Positions 1-8,905 of a DNA stretch of 64,000 bases are shown one piece after another. Each line of letters starts with the position of its first letter. Position 1 is the stretch's first letter. The position numbers were made by a program, and so were the translations under genes. The DNA comes from Streptomyces radicis (GTDB taxonomy: Bacteria > Actinomycetota > Actinomycetes > Streptomycetales > Streptomycetaceae). The notes under the pieces are model-generated. The model searched no databases. It saw only the letters and a program-made list of their open reading frames with translations, and was not told the DNA's origin. The stretch lies in assembly GCF_003626575.1 (NCBI RefSeq), contig NZ_RBDY01000002.1, positions 62,001-126,000 on the forward strand, written 5' to 3'.

Positions 1-60
1 CCCAAACCGTGGTGAGCACAACGACTGCCACCACGCCGCCTACTCCAGTGGTTCGCGGTG

Positions 61-585
61 TCAACAGGTCGCCTGCTCTTCAAGGACGAGGTCGGTGACG
101 ATCCACTGCGCGTCCCTACGCTCGACCGTTGCGTGTACCCACCGATGCGAACCCGGCACGCTATTCACCAGTTCACCGTCGGAGTCGTACAGCAGCCAGT
201 CCGTCTCGTCCATGCAATCGCGGAGCCTACGGCGCTCGGCTGAAGACTCCACGACCTGCACGTCATGCTTCGGAGCACCTTGGGAGACCTGTTGGCGTCC
301 AGCGTTTTCCTCTAGGACGAATTCCAGAAGCATCAAAGCTTCATCAGTCGCGTGATCATTCAAACGCGGATGGTTGGCGTCAGAAGTCCACGAAGCCACG
401 GTGGCGTCCTCCCACATGGCCAGGTAGGCGGTCACGCCCTCGTCACCGTGCTCTGAGGGGTGCTCCCCGGAAGTGCTTTGCCCGGAGCCGTCCCCCGAGG
501 CACCGTCAACCTCCGTCCTGCCCCCGCATCCAGCGACGAGCAGGCTCGCCGCGACGGCGAACACCAAACGGCACCTCCAGCGCAC
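61..585 (-). CDS. Secreted lipoprotein, function unknown
   Basis: A 174-residue protein beginning at a GTG at 585. The first 20 residues are a lipoprotein signal peptide with lipobox LVAGC (Cys20 predicted to be lipidated), so the mature protein should be anchored on the outer face of the membrane. The mature part is small and acidic, and its C-terminal half, with a pair of cysteines (CMDETDW and the final ATC), resembles small NTF2-like extracytoplasmic domains of actinobacteria. That fold is an inference. An upstream ATG at 633 would add 16 residues ahead of the signal peptide and is less likely. The gene diverges from the nuclease gene starting at 804, across a 218-bp gap. I do not recognise a specific function. 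Confidence 0.65.
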   Translation of the reverse strand: MRWRCRLVFAVAASLLVAGCGGRTEVDGASGDGSGQSTSGEHPSEHGDEGVTAYLAMWEDATVASWTSDANHPRLNDHATDEALMLLEFVLEENAGRQQVSQGAPKHDVQVVESSAERRRLRDCMDETDWLLYDSDGELVNSVPGSHRWVHATVERRDAQWIVTDLVLEEQATC

Positions 586-803
586 GGCACCTACCCCCAC
601 GATCAACTCGCCACTGCTACTCAACGCGCCCAATCATGCACCAGGAGCAACCTCGCAGGGGTGCCGATTACCCCGGACAGAGCAGAAATCCACGACGGAA
701 CCGCCGACGTCGCCGGACCCACCTACGCCCGAGGCGGTCTTCCGCATCGCGAGCACGTTCGCCAAGGTGGTCGCGGACGGCGCCGACGAAGGGGCGGAGA
801 GTA

Positions 804-1532
804 ATGACGAAGCGACGAGGCAAAGCACGCAGGCGTCAACAGCGGCGGCGCGCAACGATCTTCGCCGCTGCCGTCGCCCTGGTAACGGTGGCCGTGCTGG
901 GGGCGAAGATCTGGCTCGTCCTGCTGATCGTGGCGCTGGCGAGCGGCTTTGGCACGGCGGGATGGTGGGGGTGGCGAACACATCGGGCGTTACGAGAGAA
1001 GGACCGGCGCTGGCGCGAGGAGCAGCGGGTCCTTGAGAACCACCACTCGCTCGCCGAGGTCGACACCCTGCCGGGCGAAGCGTTCGAGCAGCTGGTCGCC
1101 GCGCTCTGCCGCCGCGACGGCTGCACCGAGGTCGAGCGGGTCGGCCGCACCGGCGACGACGGCGCCGATGTCATCGGTCGCCTCCCGGACGGGCGGACCA
1201 TGGTCATCCAGTGCAAGCGCTACGCACCCCACCGCGCCATCGGCAGCCCCGACATGCGCGGACTGCTCGGCTCCCGCACCCACTTCGGCGCGGACGTGGC
1301 CCTCTTCGTCACCACCGCCCGCATCACGCGGAAAGCCGAGGAGTTCGCCGTCACCAACGGCATCATCGCCCTCCACCGCGACCTCTTCGCCTCCTGGCAC
1401 AGCGGCGCGCCCCTCACCTCCATCGCCCAGGTCAACGGCTCGGGCCAGGGAAACCGCCAGCACCAGCAACGCTGGAAAGGTACCTACAGCCCCCGCAAAC
1501 GCACCAGACGCCCCCGACCGAGAGACACCTGA
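804..1532 (+). CDS. Membrane-anchored Mrr-like restriction endonuclease domain protein
   Basis: A 242-residue protein. A basic N-terminus is followed by two hydrophobic segments (about residues 17-58), a short linker, and then a type IV restriction endonuclease-like (Mrr_cat) domain. The PD-(D/E)xK core is visible as GDDGADVIG followed by VIQCKRY, giving the acidic residue and the QxK pair. Proteins of this layout occur widely in actinobacteria. The nuclease fold suggests DNA cleavage, possibly of modified or foreign DNA, but the substrate is not known and the membrane anchor is unusual for a defence nuclease. The start is the ATG at 804, preceded by a GGAGA ribosome-binding site. The gene converges on the anti-sigma-type ATPase, with 17 bp between the stop codons. 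Confidence 0.7.
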   Translation: MTKRRGKARRRQQRRRATIFAAAVALVTVAVLGAKIWLVLLIVALASGFGTAGWWGWRTHRALREKDRRWREEQRVLENHHSLAEVDTLPGEAFEQLVAALCRRDGCTEVERVGRTGDDGADVIGRLPDGRTMVIQCKRYAPHRAIGSPDMRGLLGSRTHFGADVALFVTTARITRKAEEFAVTNGIIALHRDLFASWHSGAPLTSIAQVNGSGQGNRQHQQRWKGTYSPRKRTRRPRPRDT

Positions 1533-1549
1533 ACGCACCACCGAACTCC

Positions 1550-2002
1550 TCAGAGCAGCGAGAGGGCGAACCAGACCGCCTTCGTTGATTCGTGAAACCG
1601 CACCCCCCATCGCCCTCGGGACACCGTGTGCACGATGAGAAGGCCGCGTCCTCGTTCCTCCAGAGCGGAGAGGGGAGTTTCGGCATCGTCGCCGGGTCGA
1701 TGCGCGACTTCGCCCTGCTGGAAACGGAGAATCTCCGGCATCTGCGTCTCGCGGTCGACCACTTCGCAGAGCAACCGCAGATCCTTTACGCGTACCCGCA
1801 ACTCGAATGGGCCCCTGGCGTGTTCGGCCGCGTTGGCCATGAGCTCGGAAGCGGCCAGAACCACGTCCGAGGCCATATCGGCCGACAAGCCGTGATCCCG
1901 GGCCAAGCGGGAAAGAGCGGCGCGTGCCTGGAAGTGCGCGTCTGGGGTGTACTCCGTCCACCTACGGTAGAGGTCGTACGAGGCATCCGCCTCAGCGGTC
2001 AT
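1550..2002 (-). CDS. ATP-binding protein, RsbW/SpoIIAB-type anti-sigma kinase family
   Basis: A 150-residue single-domain HATPase_c_2 protein, the usual size of the many streptomycete RsbW-like regulators. The N-box is visible as ASELMANAAEHA (about residues 51-62), and a glycine-rich lid ERGRGLLIV lies near the C-terminus. Relatives bind a sigma factor or an anti-sigma-factor antagonist and phosphorylate the antagonist; the partner here cannot be told, because no sigma factor or STAS gene is adjacent. The ATG at 2002 overlaps the stop of the small upstream gene (ATGA) and has a GGAGG site seven bases ahead, so the two are probably translationally coupled. Confidence 0.75.
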   Translation of the reverse strand: MTAEADASYDLYRRWTEYTPDAHFQARAALSRLARDHGLSADMASDVVLAASELMANAAEHARGPFELRVRVKDLRLLCEVVDRETQMPEILRFQQGEVAHRPGDDAETPLSALEERGRGLLIVHTVSRGRWGVRFHESTKAVWFALSLL

Positions 2003-2163
2003 CGGGCACCTCCGCACACCACGTGACGCTTCCGCGATGCGACCCGGCGATGACGTCCAGGCCCCGGGCGAAGGCACGCTGCCAGCCTTCGAAGGACCAG
2101 CGTTGCGGAAGCCGTCACGACGACTACGGAAATCGAATCAGCGAGCAATGGGAATTGACCCAT
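1999..2163 (-). CDS. Small membrane-type peptide coupled to the anti-sigma-type ATPase
   Basis: A 54-residue reading frame beginning at an ATG at 2163 behind a strong GGAGGG site. Its stop overlaps the start of the downstream ATP-binding gene in an ATGA, the normal sign of translational coupling. The peptide has one hydrophobic stretch (about residues 9-31, with a VVVV run) followed by a basic, Arg-rich tail, as expected of a small single-pass membrane protein with a cytoplasmic C-terminus. I do not recognise it. The support is the ribosome-binding site and the overlap rather than homology. Confidence 0.5.
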   Translation of the reverse strand: MGQFPLLADSISVVVVTASATLVLRRLAACLRPGPGRHRRVASRKRHVVCGGAR

Positions 2164-2596
2164 GTGACCCTCCGTTATCCGGCACGTAAGAGCCAGGACA
2201 ACATCCGCTCCACGAAGAGCGGAACCGGAGGATCTCAATTATTGGGATTCGATGAAACATTCCAAATGTAACCCATTAATTTCCCGTGCTCGCCGACGGT
2301 AAGTCTCCGGTCGTCGGTACTTACCGGTTGCCATGCTGTCGGGGTAAGGGCTGCCCTGCAACCATCAGTTACGGGACAACCCTTAGGTCAGCGTTTCAGC
2401 GACACCACCGCTTCGATCGTCAGCACACGGCCGTCGACCGGCCACTTCGGGTGTTCCCTTGTTCTGGGGCTCCCGTCGGGGGTACGTGTGCCTGACCGGC
2501 GGCCGCGCGGTCGGGCCTTCTTGTTGTCCGGCGCCCCACAGCACCGTGGCCGAACGGTGGCCCCACGGCGCGGAAACGCGCCCGCGCCGCACTCGC
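2164..2596. other. Intergenic region with candidate promoter and hairpin
   Basis: No convincing gene lies here. An AT-rich patch at about 2235-2285, unusual for this genome, contains a possible minus-strand promoter for the small peptide gene: TTGGAA and TAATTG separated by 18 bp. A 9-bp stem-loop (with one G-U pair) at 2490-2517, followed on the plus strand by a T-rich run, lies downstream of the response regulator and could end its transcript. Both are weak predictions. Confidence 0.3.
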
Positions 2597-3250
2597 TCAG
2601 TGGTCCGTCAGGAGGCCCGCGTCGTGGGCCAGGACCGCCGCCTGGACGCGGTTCGCGCAGCCCGTGCGGGTCAGGATGCGGCTGATGTGGGCCTTCACCG
2701 TGCCCGCGCTCAGGTGGAGTTCGGCGGCGATCTCCGCGTTGGACAGGCCCGTGCCGAGCAGCCGCAGGACGTCGCGTTCGGCGGGGGTCAGCTCCTCGGT
2801 CCTGCGCAGGGCCGCCTCGGTGTCCCGGCCTGACCGCACGTGGCGTTCCAGCAGCTGCCGGGTGATCCGGGGGGCGAGGACCGGCTCGCCGCGCGCGGCG
2901 AGGCGCACGGCGCGGATCAGCTCGGTCGGGCCCGTGTCCTTGAGGAGGAACCCGCTCGCCCCGGCCCGCAGGGCGCGCGTCACGCTCTCCTCCTCGCCGA
3001 ACGCCGTCAGCATCACGACATGGGTGCGCGGCGAGAGGCGGGCGATGTCCCGCGCGGCGGCGATGCCGTCCCTGTGCGGCATCTGGATGTCGAGCAGGGC
3101 GACGTCGACGCGCTGCTCGCGGCACGCCGAGGCCGCCTCGCCGCCGTCGCCCGCCTCGGCGACCACCTCGACGTCATCGGCGTTCTCCAGGATCAGCCGG
3201 ATACCCGCGCGCATCAGCGCCTCGTCGTCGGCCACCAGGACTCGGATCAT
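2597..3250 (-). CDS. NarL/LuxR-type response regulator
   Basis: A 217-residue regulator. The receiver domain (about residues 1-120) has the acidic pocket ADDE and the phospho-acceptor Asp54 in LLDIQMP, with the conserved Lys in FLLKD. A LuxR-type helix-turn-helix occupies about residues 150-210 (LTPAERDVLRLLGTGLSNAE through TVKAHISRIL). It is the last gene of a three-gene operon: Clp-N-domain protein, histidine kinase, response regulator. The kinase stop lies 4 bp before this ATG. It should bind DNA when phosphorylated by the neighbouring kinase; the targets are unknown. Confidence 0.85.
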   Translation of the reverse strand: MIRVLVADDEALMRAGIRLILENADDVEVVAEAGDGGEAASACREQRVDVALLDIQMPHRDGIAAARDIARLSPRTHVVMLTAFGEEESVTRALRAGASGFLLKDTGPTELIRAVRLAARGEPVLAPRITRQLLERHVRSGRDTEAALRRTEELTPAERDVLRLLGTGLSNAEIAAELHLSAGTVKAHISRILTRTGCANRVQAAVLAHDAGLLTDH

Positions 3251-3254
3251 CGGC

Positions 3255-4715
3255 TCATCGTAGAGCCGCGTCCGCCACCAGCACGAGGAGGAAGGCGACC
3301 GTGGGCAGGACGACGAGCAACGCCAGGCAGCCCGAGCCCAGGACGCGCGGCCAGGTCAGGACCTCGTCGGGCTGCGGGGCGCGCGCGCCGCGCGGCTCGG
3401 CGCCTTCGGGCCGGGGGAACGTCGGCACCTCGGGGGCGCCGTTCCCGCGGAGGGGCAGCCGGGCGGCCATGCGGAAGCCGCCTTCGGCCAGGGCGCCCGC
3501 CTCGAAGGTGCCGCCGAGCAGCGCGATCCGCTCCTGGCAGCCCGCGAGCCCGCTGCGGTTGCCGCCCTGGGAACGGCCGCCCGCGCGCGGGGCGCCGTTG
3601 GTGACGGACACCTCGATGCCGCCGTCCGCCTCCCTGACCACCACTCTGGTGGGCGCGCCCGCCGCGTGCTTCAGCGCGTTCGTCAGCCCCTCGCGGACCA
3701 GCCGGTGGATCGCCTGGAGCCCGCGCGGCCCCACGCCGGGCAGGTCGGCGGCCGACCACTCGAGCTCGACGGCGCTGCCCGCCTGCCGCGACTCCTCGAC
3801 GAGGGCGGCGATGTCCTCGCGCGTGCCCCTCTCGTTCCCCGTGCTGTCGTCCGGGTCCATGTCGTCGCGGCGCAGGACGCCGAGGATGTCGCGCAGCTCC
3901 TCCATGGCCGTGCCCGAGACCGTGCGCAGCAGCTCGGCCTGTCCCACGAGGGCGGGCGCCTGTCGGCCCGCGGCGAGCTCGAGCGCCCCGGCGTGCACCG
4001 AGATCAGGCTCAGCCGGTGGCCGAGGAGGTCGTGCATCTCCCCGGCGATGCGCGTCCGTTCCTCGAGCCTGGCCGCCACGGCGGTGAGCGTGCGGGCCTG
4101 TTCCAGATAGGCGTTGCGCTCCCGCAGCAGGCGCACCAGAGGGCGTCGCGTGCCGAGCAGGGTCCCGGCCAACGTGGGCAGCAGGAGCACCAGCACCGCG
4201 GAGAGCGCGTACCCCGCCAGCTCCAACAGCAGGGGATCGGGCCGCACCGGCGCGAGCACGACGGCCAGGACGCCGGTGGCGACGCAGGCGAGGCCGACCA
4301 CCCGCCACGCCCGGCGCGGCGGCGCGATGCGGCGCGTCGCGGAGAGCACGAGCAACGGCACCACCGCGAGCGTCCACACGTTGTCGCCCGTGACCAGCAC
4401 GGAGGACCCGACGACCGCGAGGACCGGGCGGCCGCGCCTTGCGGGGACGAGCAACACCGCCCACAGCGCCCCGAGAACGGCCCACACCAGCCGGTGGGGC
4501 GGCGCCAGCATCAGCGGCAGCAGGGCGAAGGCGGCGGTCGCGGCGCACAGCAGCGACTCGACGACGACCACGCGCCGCTCCGCCGCCCGCACCGCGCGCC
4601 AGGTCGCGGCCGCCTCGCGGCGCGCCCACCCCGGCGCGCCGGTCACGGTGTCCCGCAACCGGGCGGCCCGCCGTCGCGCCGTCGGGGGCGACGCCCCCCG
4701 CTCCGCCGCGGTCAC
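3255..4715 (-). CDS. Sensor histidine kinase (HisKA_3 family) with an extra C-terminal membrane helix
   Basis: A 486-residue NarX/DesK-class kinase. The N-terminal part (about residues 45-190) holds four or five hydrophobic helices. The phospho-acceptor His lies in EMHDLLGHRLS (near residue 222), followed by a compact HATPase domain containing REGLTNALKHA and the G-box SGLAGCQER. Unusually, after a Pro-rich linker the protein ends in another long hydrophobic helix (about the last 27 residues), so the catalytic domain is tethered to the membrane at both ends. The GTG start at 4715 overlaps the stop of the upstream Clp-N protein (GTGA). It pairs with the response regulator directly downstream. 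Confidence 0.8.
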   Translation of the reverse strand: MTAAERGASPPTARRRAARLRDTVTGAPGWARREAAATWRAVRAAERRVVVVESLLCAATAAFALLPLMLAPPHRLVWAVLGALWAVLLVPARRGRPVLAVVGSSVLVTGDNVWTLAVVPLLVLSATRRIAPPRRAWRVVGLACVATGVLAVVLAPVRPDPLLLELAGYALSAVLVLLLPTLAGTLLGTRRPLVRLLRERNAYLEQARTLTAVAARLEERTRIAGEMHDLLGHRLSLISVHAGALELAAGRQAPALVGQAELLRTVSGTAMEELRDILGVLRRDDMDPDDSTGNERGTREDIAALVEESRQAGSAVELEWSAADLPGVGPRGLQAIHRLVREGLTNALKHAAGAPTRVVVREADGGIEVSVTNGAPRAGGRSQGGNRSGLAGCQERIALLGGTFEAGALAEGGFRMAARLPLRGNGAPEVPTFPRPEGAEPRGARAPQPDEVLTWPRVLGSGCLALLVVLPTVAFLLVLVADAALR

Positions 4716-5983
4716 GCGCCCGGCCGGGGGCTCGGCTCGGCCCGCAGCCCGGCCCGCAGCTCCCCCCGCAGCGCGGCCACGTCCACGCCCTCGGCCACCA
4801 GAAGCCGCACGACCTCGTCGTCGGGCTCGGCGTCGCCTGACGACGTCGACTCGCCGAGCAGCGCCGATATCAGGTGGACCGTGCCGACCGTGGGCGAGCC
4901 GTGCTCGGCGGCGACCAACCGCGCGACGGCCATGGCCCGTCGGGTGGCGTCCGAGGACGGCGGCACGTCGCCTTCGGGATCCAAGGGCGGGTGCACCGAA
5001 GCCGCGACGACCAGCGAGTCCTGCCGCACCCCGTGCCGACGCAGCACGGCGGGAGCGGCGTTGACGGCCGCCAGGCGCTCGGGGAGCGAGCGCCCCGCGA
5101 CGAACAGCGCGCGGTCGAGGGCCAGCGTTCCCAGCAGGAGGTCCACCGGCTGCGTCTCGGCGCGCCCGCACCGCAGCGCGTGCCGCGCGGCCTCGACGGA
5201 CATCGCCGTGAGCACGGGTGAGCCGTTCACGCTCGACCCCGTCATCCACGACATGACCGCCCGCGTCAGGCGGTTGCCGCTCTTGCCCAGCGTTCCGGCC
5301 TGGCGCAGCAGGGCGACGCCGACGGACTCGGGGCCCTTGCCCTCCGCCCCGGCCTCCTCCGCCCTGGCGCTCGCGTCAAGGCGGTCGAGCGCGGCCGCCG
5401 CGGCGTCGAGGTCGAGGCGTTCGAGCGCCATGGCCTCCCTCGCCCTGCTGCCCGGCAGGTCGAGCAGGGCGCGGGCCACATGCCGCAGGCGCACCGCGAC
5501 CGTCCCTTCGGCGCGGGCCGACGCCACCGCGCGCAGCAGGGACGCGCGCAGCGCGCCGGTCATCTCCGGCAGCTCAGGGGGCCCCTGCTCGGCGGGCCGA
5601 CGCTTCCTGCGGCCGAAGCTCCACCGCGCCTCGCGCCACGCGGCGTCGACCTCGCGCTGATCGGCCTCCGCGCCGGCGCCGACCGCGTCCGAGGCCTCGG
5701 GCGTCTCGTCGTCGCTCACCCAGCCGCGGCCCGCCCTGCCGAACGCCGAGCCGCTGAGGGAGCCCACCTTGCGCATGCCACCGGCGACCGCGGCGCCGAT
5801 GTCCGGGTCCTCGAGCACCACCACGCCCAGCAGGGTATCCGTCCCCACGACGGGCATCTCGAGCTTGATCGCGCGGCGCAGTGCCTCCATGAACGCGTCC
5901 GTGACCTCGGACTCGAACTCCGTCGTCGTCCCGGCCGCGGCCTTGCCGTCGGCGTGGGCCCCGGTCGTCTCTCCCTGCCCCAT
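4712..5983 (-). CDS. Clp repeat (N) domain protein
   Basis: A 423-residue protein with Clp_N-type helical repeats but no AAA+ ATPase module, so it is not a ClpC/ClpB unfoldase. One repeat lies at about residues 25-70 (FMEALRRAIKLEMPVVGTD), a second in the middle, and a third near the C-terminus (GTVHLISALLGE). In ClpC the N-domain binds adaptors and substrates, so this protein may bind peptides or regulate a Clp machine; that is inference. The ATG at 5983 follows a GAGGGAAG site. The stop overlaps the GTG of the downstream histidine kinase, so this gene leads a coupled three-gene signalling operon. Confidence 0.65.
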   Translation of the reverse strand: MGQGETTGAHADGKAAAGTTTEFESEVTDAFMEALRRAIKLEMPVVGTDTLLGVVVLEDPDIGAAVAGGMRKVGSLSGSAFGRAGRGWVSDDETPEASDAVGAGAEADQREVDAAWREARWSFGRRKRRPAEQGPPELPEMTGALRASLLRAVASARAEGTVAVRLRHVARALLDLPGSRAREAMALERLDLDAAAAALDRLDASARAEEAGAEGKGPESVGVALLRQAGTLGKSGNRLTRAVMSWMTGSSVNGSPVLTAMSVEAARHALRCGRAETQPVDLLLGTLALDRALFVAGRSLPERLAAVNAAPAVLRRHGVRQDSLVVAASVHPPLDPEGDVPPSSDATRRAMAVARLVAAEHGSPTVGTVHLISALLGESTSSGDAEPDDEVVRLLVAEGVDVAALRGELRAGLRAEPSPRPGA

Positions 5984-6331
5984 CAACTTCCCTCTCCCTG
6001 CGTGGCGTTCCGTTCGGGACAACGTTCGCGCACTCTCCGCGCGACCGCGTCGGCCGACCGGCCACACTCCCCGTCCGATCGGCACACCGGCCGGGGGACA
6101 TCGGCCCGCACGGCGGAGGCGGCTCCGCGACGGAGCACGTCGAACGACCCTAGGGGCTGTCCCGCACCGCGCGGCCGTCGGGGCCGCGTCCCGGTGCGCG
6201 GGTGTGAGCCATCCGGCCAGCCCTTCGCCCTTTCGGACCGCCCGTGATGCGGCGGCCCGGAACGCGCATGAGGCTCGGTCATGTCCGCTTCGCGCGGCCC
6301 CCCGTACCTCGTAGACACCATGGAGCTGTAC
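5984..6331. other. Divergent intergenic region
   Basis: A 348-bp spacer between the divergent Clp-N and secreted-protein genes. It must hold promoters for both directions, but I see no clear -35/-10 pair, repeat or operator-like palindrome, and no supportable small gene. Confidence 0.3.
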
Positions 6332-6925
6332 ATGAACAGGAGCTCTGCACGAGCCCTCGGCGTGCTCGGCCTCGCCGCCGCCCTCACCCTGACCCCCACG
6401 AGCGCCGCCCTGGCGAGCGCCGCCCTGACCGGGCCCACCACGGAAGTGGCGGGCGAGAGCCACGCGCCCCACCACACGACCGACGCGCCCCGCGCCGTGC
6501 CCCAGGACACCGGGTCCGTCGAGACGCAGCTGAAGAAGGTGCGGGCCGCCACGGTCCGCTACCAGGACGTGCGGCTCGCCGAGGCCGACGGCTACACGCT
6601 GGGCGAGTCCTGCATCCCGGGGCTCGGGTACCACTTCGTCAGACAGGTGGCCGAGAGCCAGGACGAGCTGGAGATCACCGAGCCCAACTCCATGCTGTAC
6701 GTGCCCCAGGAGGACGGCAGCCTGAAGCTCGCCGGGGTGGGCTACGTCTCCAAGCGGGAGGCCGCCCTCTTCGGCGAGGAGCTGTCCCCGCCCAGCATCC
6801 TCCCCTACTACACGCTGCACGCCTGGGTCTGGGAGGAGAACCCCAACGGCGTCTTCGAGCACATCAACCCGAACATCTCCTGCCCGGGCAAGGGCACGGG
6901 CATCCCCGCCCCCGAGGGCGCCTGA
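6332..6925 (+). CDS. Secreted conserved hypothetical protein
   Basis: A 197-residue protein with a classical Sec signal peptide (basic MNRSSAR, hydrophobic core, Ala-rich cleavage region about residue 30). The mature domain has the conserved pattern of a widespread actinobacterial secreted family: a YQDV..AEADGY segment, a GLGYHFV segment, a MLYVP strand and a final HAWVWEENPNGVFEHINP block with two conserved cysteines. The function of this family is not known to me. The start at ATG 6332 is set by a GGAG site eight bases upstream and by the signal peptide. A strong terminator follows at 6974, so it is probably a single-gene transcript. Confidence 0.7.
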   Translation: MNRSSARALGVLGLAAALTLTPTSAALASAALTGPTTEVAGESHAPHHTTDAPRAVPQDTGSVETQLKKVRAATVRYQDVRLAEADGYTLGESCIPGLGYHFVRQVAESQDELEITEPNSMLYVPQEDGSLKLAGVGYVSKREAALFGEELSPPSILPYYTLHAWVWEENPNGVFEHINPNISCPGKGTGIPAPEGA

Positions 6926-6973
6926 CCAGCCGTCCGACCACCCGTCCGACCACCCCGCGACCACCGTCGCGCG

Positions 6974-7002
6974 CCAACGGCCCCGCCTCGCGGGGCCGTT
7001 GG
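6974..7002 (+). terminator. Rho-independent-type terminator
   Basis: A perfect 13-bp GC-rich stem with a 3-base loop, 49 bp after the stop of the secreted protein gene, and read in the same direction. Confidence 0.7.
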
Positions 7003-7183
7003 CCTGTCTGTGACACTGAGCACCTGTCAACTCACCGAATGCTGCGCGTCTATGGACATCAAGTAAACCTTCCCCCATGTCGCTTGCCATTCTGCCCGCG
7101 TAGACAGAAGGTGGGTTCGTGTTCATGCCTCTGCAACTGTCATGGACGCATCACAAGTCCCCCCATCCGAAGGAACTCTCTTC

Positions 7184-8776
7184 ATGGCACTGACGCGAAA
7201 GCCGACCCGGCTCCGCAGAAGCGCGGGGTTGGCGACCGCCGCCCTCGTGAGCCTCGGCCTCGGCGCGACGCTTCCCGGCGTCGCCCTGGCCGCCGATGCC
7301 CCCACCGGGACCATCGCCAACGCCGGCGCCGAGGGCACCGTCGCCGGCAGCTACATCGTCACCCTCGACGACAGCCGCCTCTCGGCCAGCGCCGAGGCGG
7401 CCGCGAGCACGCTGGCCGACACCCATGGCGCCGAGGTGACCAGCGTGTTCGAGCACGCGCTCAACGGCTTCGCCATCGAGGCGACCGAGCAGGAGGCGCT
7501 CGAGCTGGCCGCCGACCCGGCCGTGGCCGAGGTGACGCAGAACCAGGTGTTCCACGCCAGCGGCACCCAGTCCAACCCGCCGTCCTGGGGCCTCGACCGG
7601 CTCGACCAGGCCGCGCTGCCGCTCGACTCGTCCTACACCTACCCGGACAGCGCGGGGTCCGGGGTCACCGTGTACATCCTGGACACCGGTGTCCACTACA
7701 GCCACGAGGACTTCGGCGGCCGGGCCACGCTCGGCTTCGACGCCTTCGGCGGCGACGGCAGCGACGGCCAGGGCCACGGCACGCACGTCGCCGGCACCGT
7801 GGCGGGCAGCGACTACGGCGTGGCGAAGAGCGCCGACATCGTCTCGGTCAAGGTGCTCGACGACTCGGGCTCCGGCACCACCGAGTCCGTGGTCAGCGGC
7901 ATCGACTGGGTCACCGCCAACGCCTCGGGCCCCTCGGTCGCCAACATGAGCCTCGGCGGCGGCGTGGACACCACGCTCGACGCGGCCGTCGAGAGCTCGA
8001 TCGCGGCGGGCGTCACCTACGCGATCGCCGCGGGCAACGACTACGGCGCGGACGCGTCGCAGTTCTCCCCGGCGCGCGTGGAGTCGGCCATCACGGTCGG
8101 GTCGAGCGCGGAGACCGACGCGATATCGGACTTCTCCAACGTCGGCTCCGTGGTGGACATCTTCGCCCCCGGCACCGACATCACCTCGGCGTGGAACACC
8201 GGTGACACCGCGGAGAACACCATCTCCGGCACCTCGATGGCCACCCCCCACGTGGCCGGCGCGGCGGCGCTGTTCCTGGCCGACAACCCCGGTGCCACCC
8301 CGGCCGACGTGGCGTCCTCGCTGGTCGGCACGGGCGTCGCCGACGTTCTGACCGGCATCCCCTCGGGCACGGCCAACCTCCTGCTGAACACCAGCGGCGA
8401 GGGCGGCGGCCCCGGCGAGCCCGAGGAGCCGCCGACCGGTGAGCGCTTCACCAACGAGACCCCGGTCGCCATCGCGGACAACGCGACGGCCGAGTCGGCC
8501 ATCGAGGTCAGCGGCGTCGGCACCCTGGCCGGCGGGTTCGAGGTCGACGTCGACATCGCGCACACCTGGGTCGGCGACCTGACGCTCACCCTGGTCGCGC
8601 CCGACGGCACCGCCACGGTGCTCAGGGACCAGACGGGCGGCAGCCAGCAGGACCTGGCCGCCACCTTCCCGCTCTCCGGCACAGGCCTGGCGGCCGACGG
8701 CACCTGGACCCTCCAGGTGACGGACAACGCCACGTATGACACCGGGACGCTCAACTCCTGGGCGCTCCAGTTCTGA
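7184..8776 (+). CDS. Secreted subtilisin-like serine protease (S8A) with C-terminal P domain
   Basis: A 530-residue preproprotease. A signal peptide (residues 1-36) is followed by an I9-type inhibitor propeptide (about 54-125, SYIVTLDD) that is normally cleaved off after folding. The catalytic domain (about 133-395) has the triad Asp167 (YILDTGV), His198 (GHGTHVAG) and Ser351 (GTSMATPH), with oxyanion-hole Asn285. After an acidic Pro/Gly linker comes a proprotein-convertase P domain (about 420-530, ending TLNSWALQF). The family degrades extracellular protein. The ATG at 7184 has an AAGGA site; an upstream ATG at 7142 would place a non-signal stretch first. A strong terminator follows at 8838. 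Confidence 0.9.
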   Translation: MALTRKPTRLRRSAGLATAALVSLGLGATLPGVALAADAPTGTIANAGAEGTVAGSYIVTLDDSRLSASAEAAASTLADTHGAEVTSVFEHALNGFAIEATEQEALELAADPAVAEVTQNQVFHASGTQSNPPSWGLDRLDQAALPLDSSYTYPDSAGSGVTVYILDTGVHYSHEDFGGRATLGFDAFGGDGSDGQGHGTHVAGTVAGSDYGVAKSADIVSVKVLDDSGSGTTESVVSGIDWVTANASGPSVANMSLGGGVDTTLDAAVESSIAAGVTYAIAAGNDYGADASQFSPARVESAITVGSSAETDAISDFSNVGSVVDIFAPGTDITSAWNTGDTAENTISGTSMATPHVAGAAALFLADNPGATPADVASSLVGTGVADVLTGIPSGTANLLLNTSGEGGGPGEPEEPPTGERFTNETPVAIADNATAESAIEVSGVGTLAGGFEVDVDIAHTWVGDLTLTLVAPDGTATVLRDQTGGSQQDLAATFPLSGTGLAADGTWTLQVTDNATYDTGTLNSWALQF

Positions 8777-8837
8777 TCGGTCCCTGACCGGTACCTGACC
8801 GGCCGTCGACCGGCGCACCGCTCGGCACCCCCTGAAG

Positions 8838-8871
8838 CAGGGGCCGTCTCCCACCAGGGAGGCGGCCCCTG
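8838..8871 (+). terminator. Terminator between protease and lactonase genes
   Basis: A 15-bp stem with one G-U pair and an ACCA loop lies between two convergent genes, 62 bp after the protease stop and 35 bp before the lactonase stop, so it may serve both directions. Confidence 0.7.
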
Positions 8872-8905
8872 TCGCCTGTTCGGGCGGCGGGCGTTCAGGT
8901 GCCGT

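Noticed and set aside
2388..3125. Minus-strand frame whose end (VDGRVLTIEAVVSLKR) looked like a protein C-terminus
   Set aside because: Most of it is a shadow of the response regulator and the tail alone matched no family that I know.
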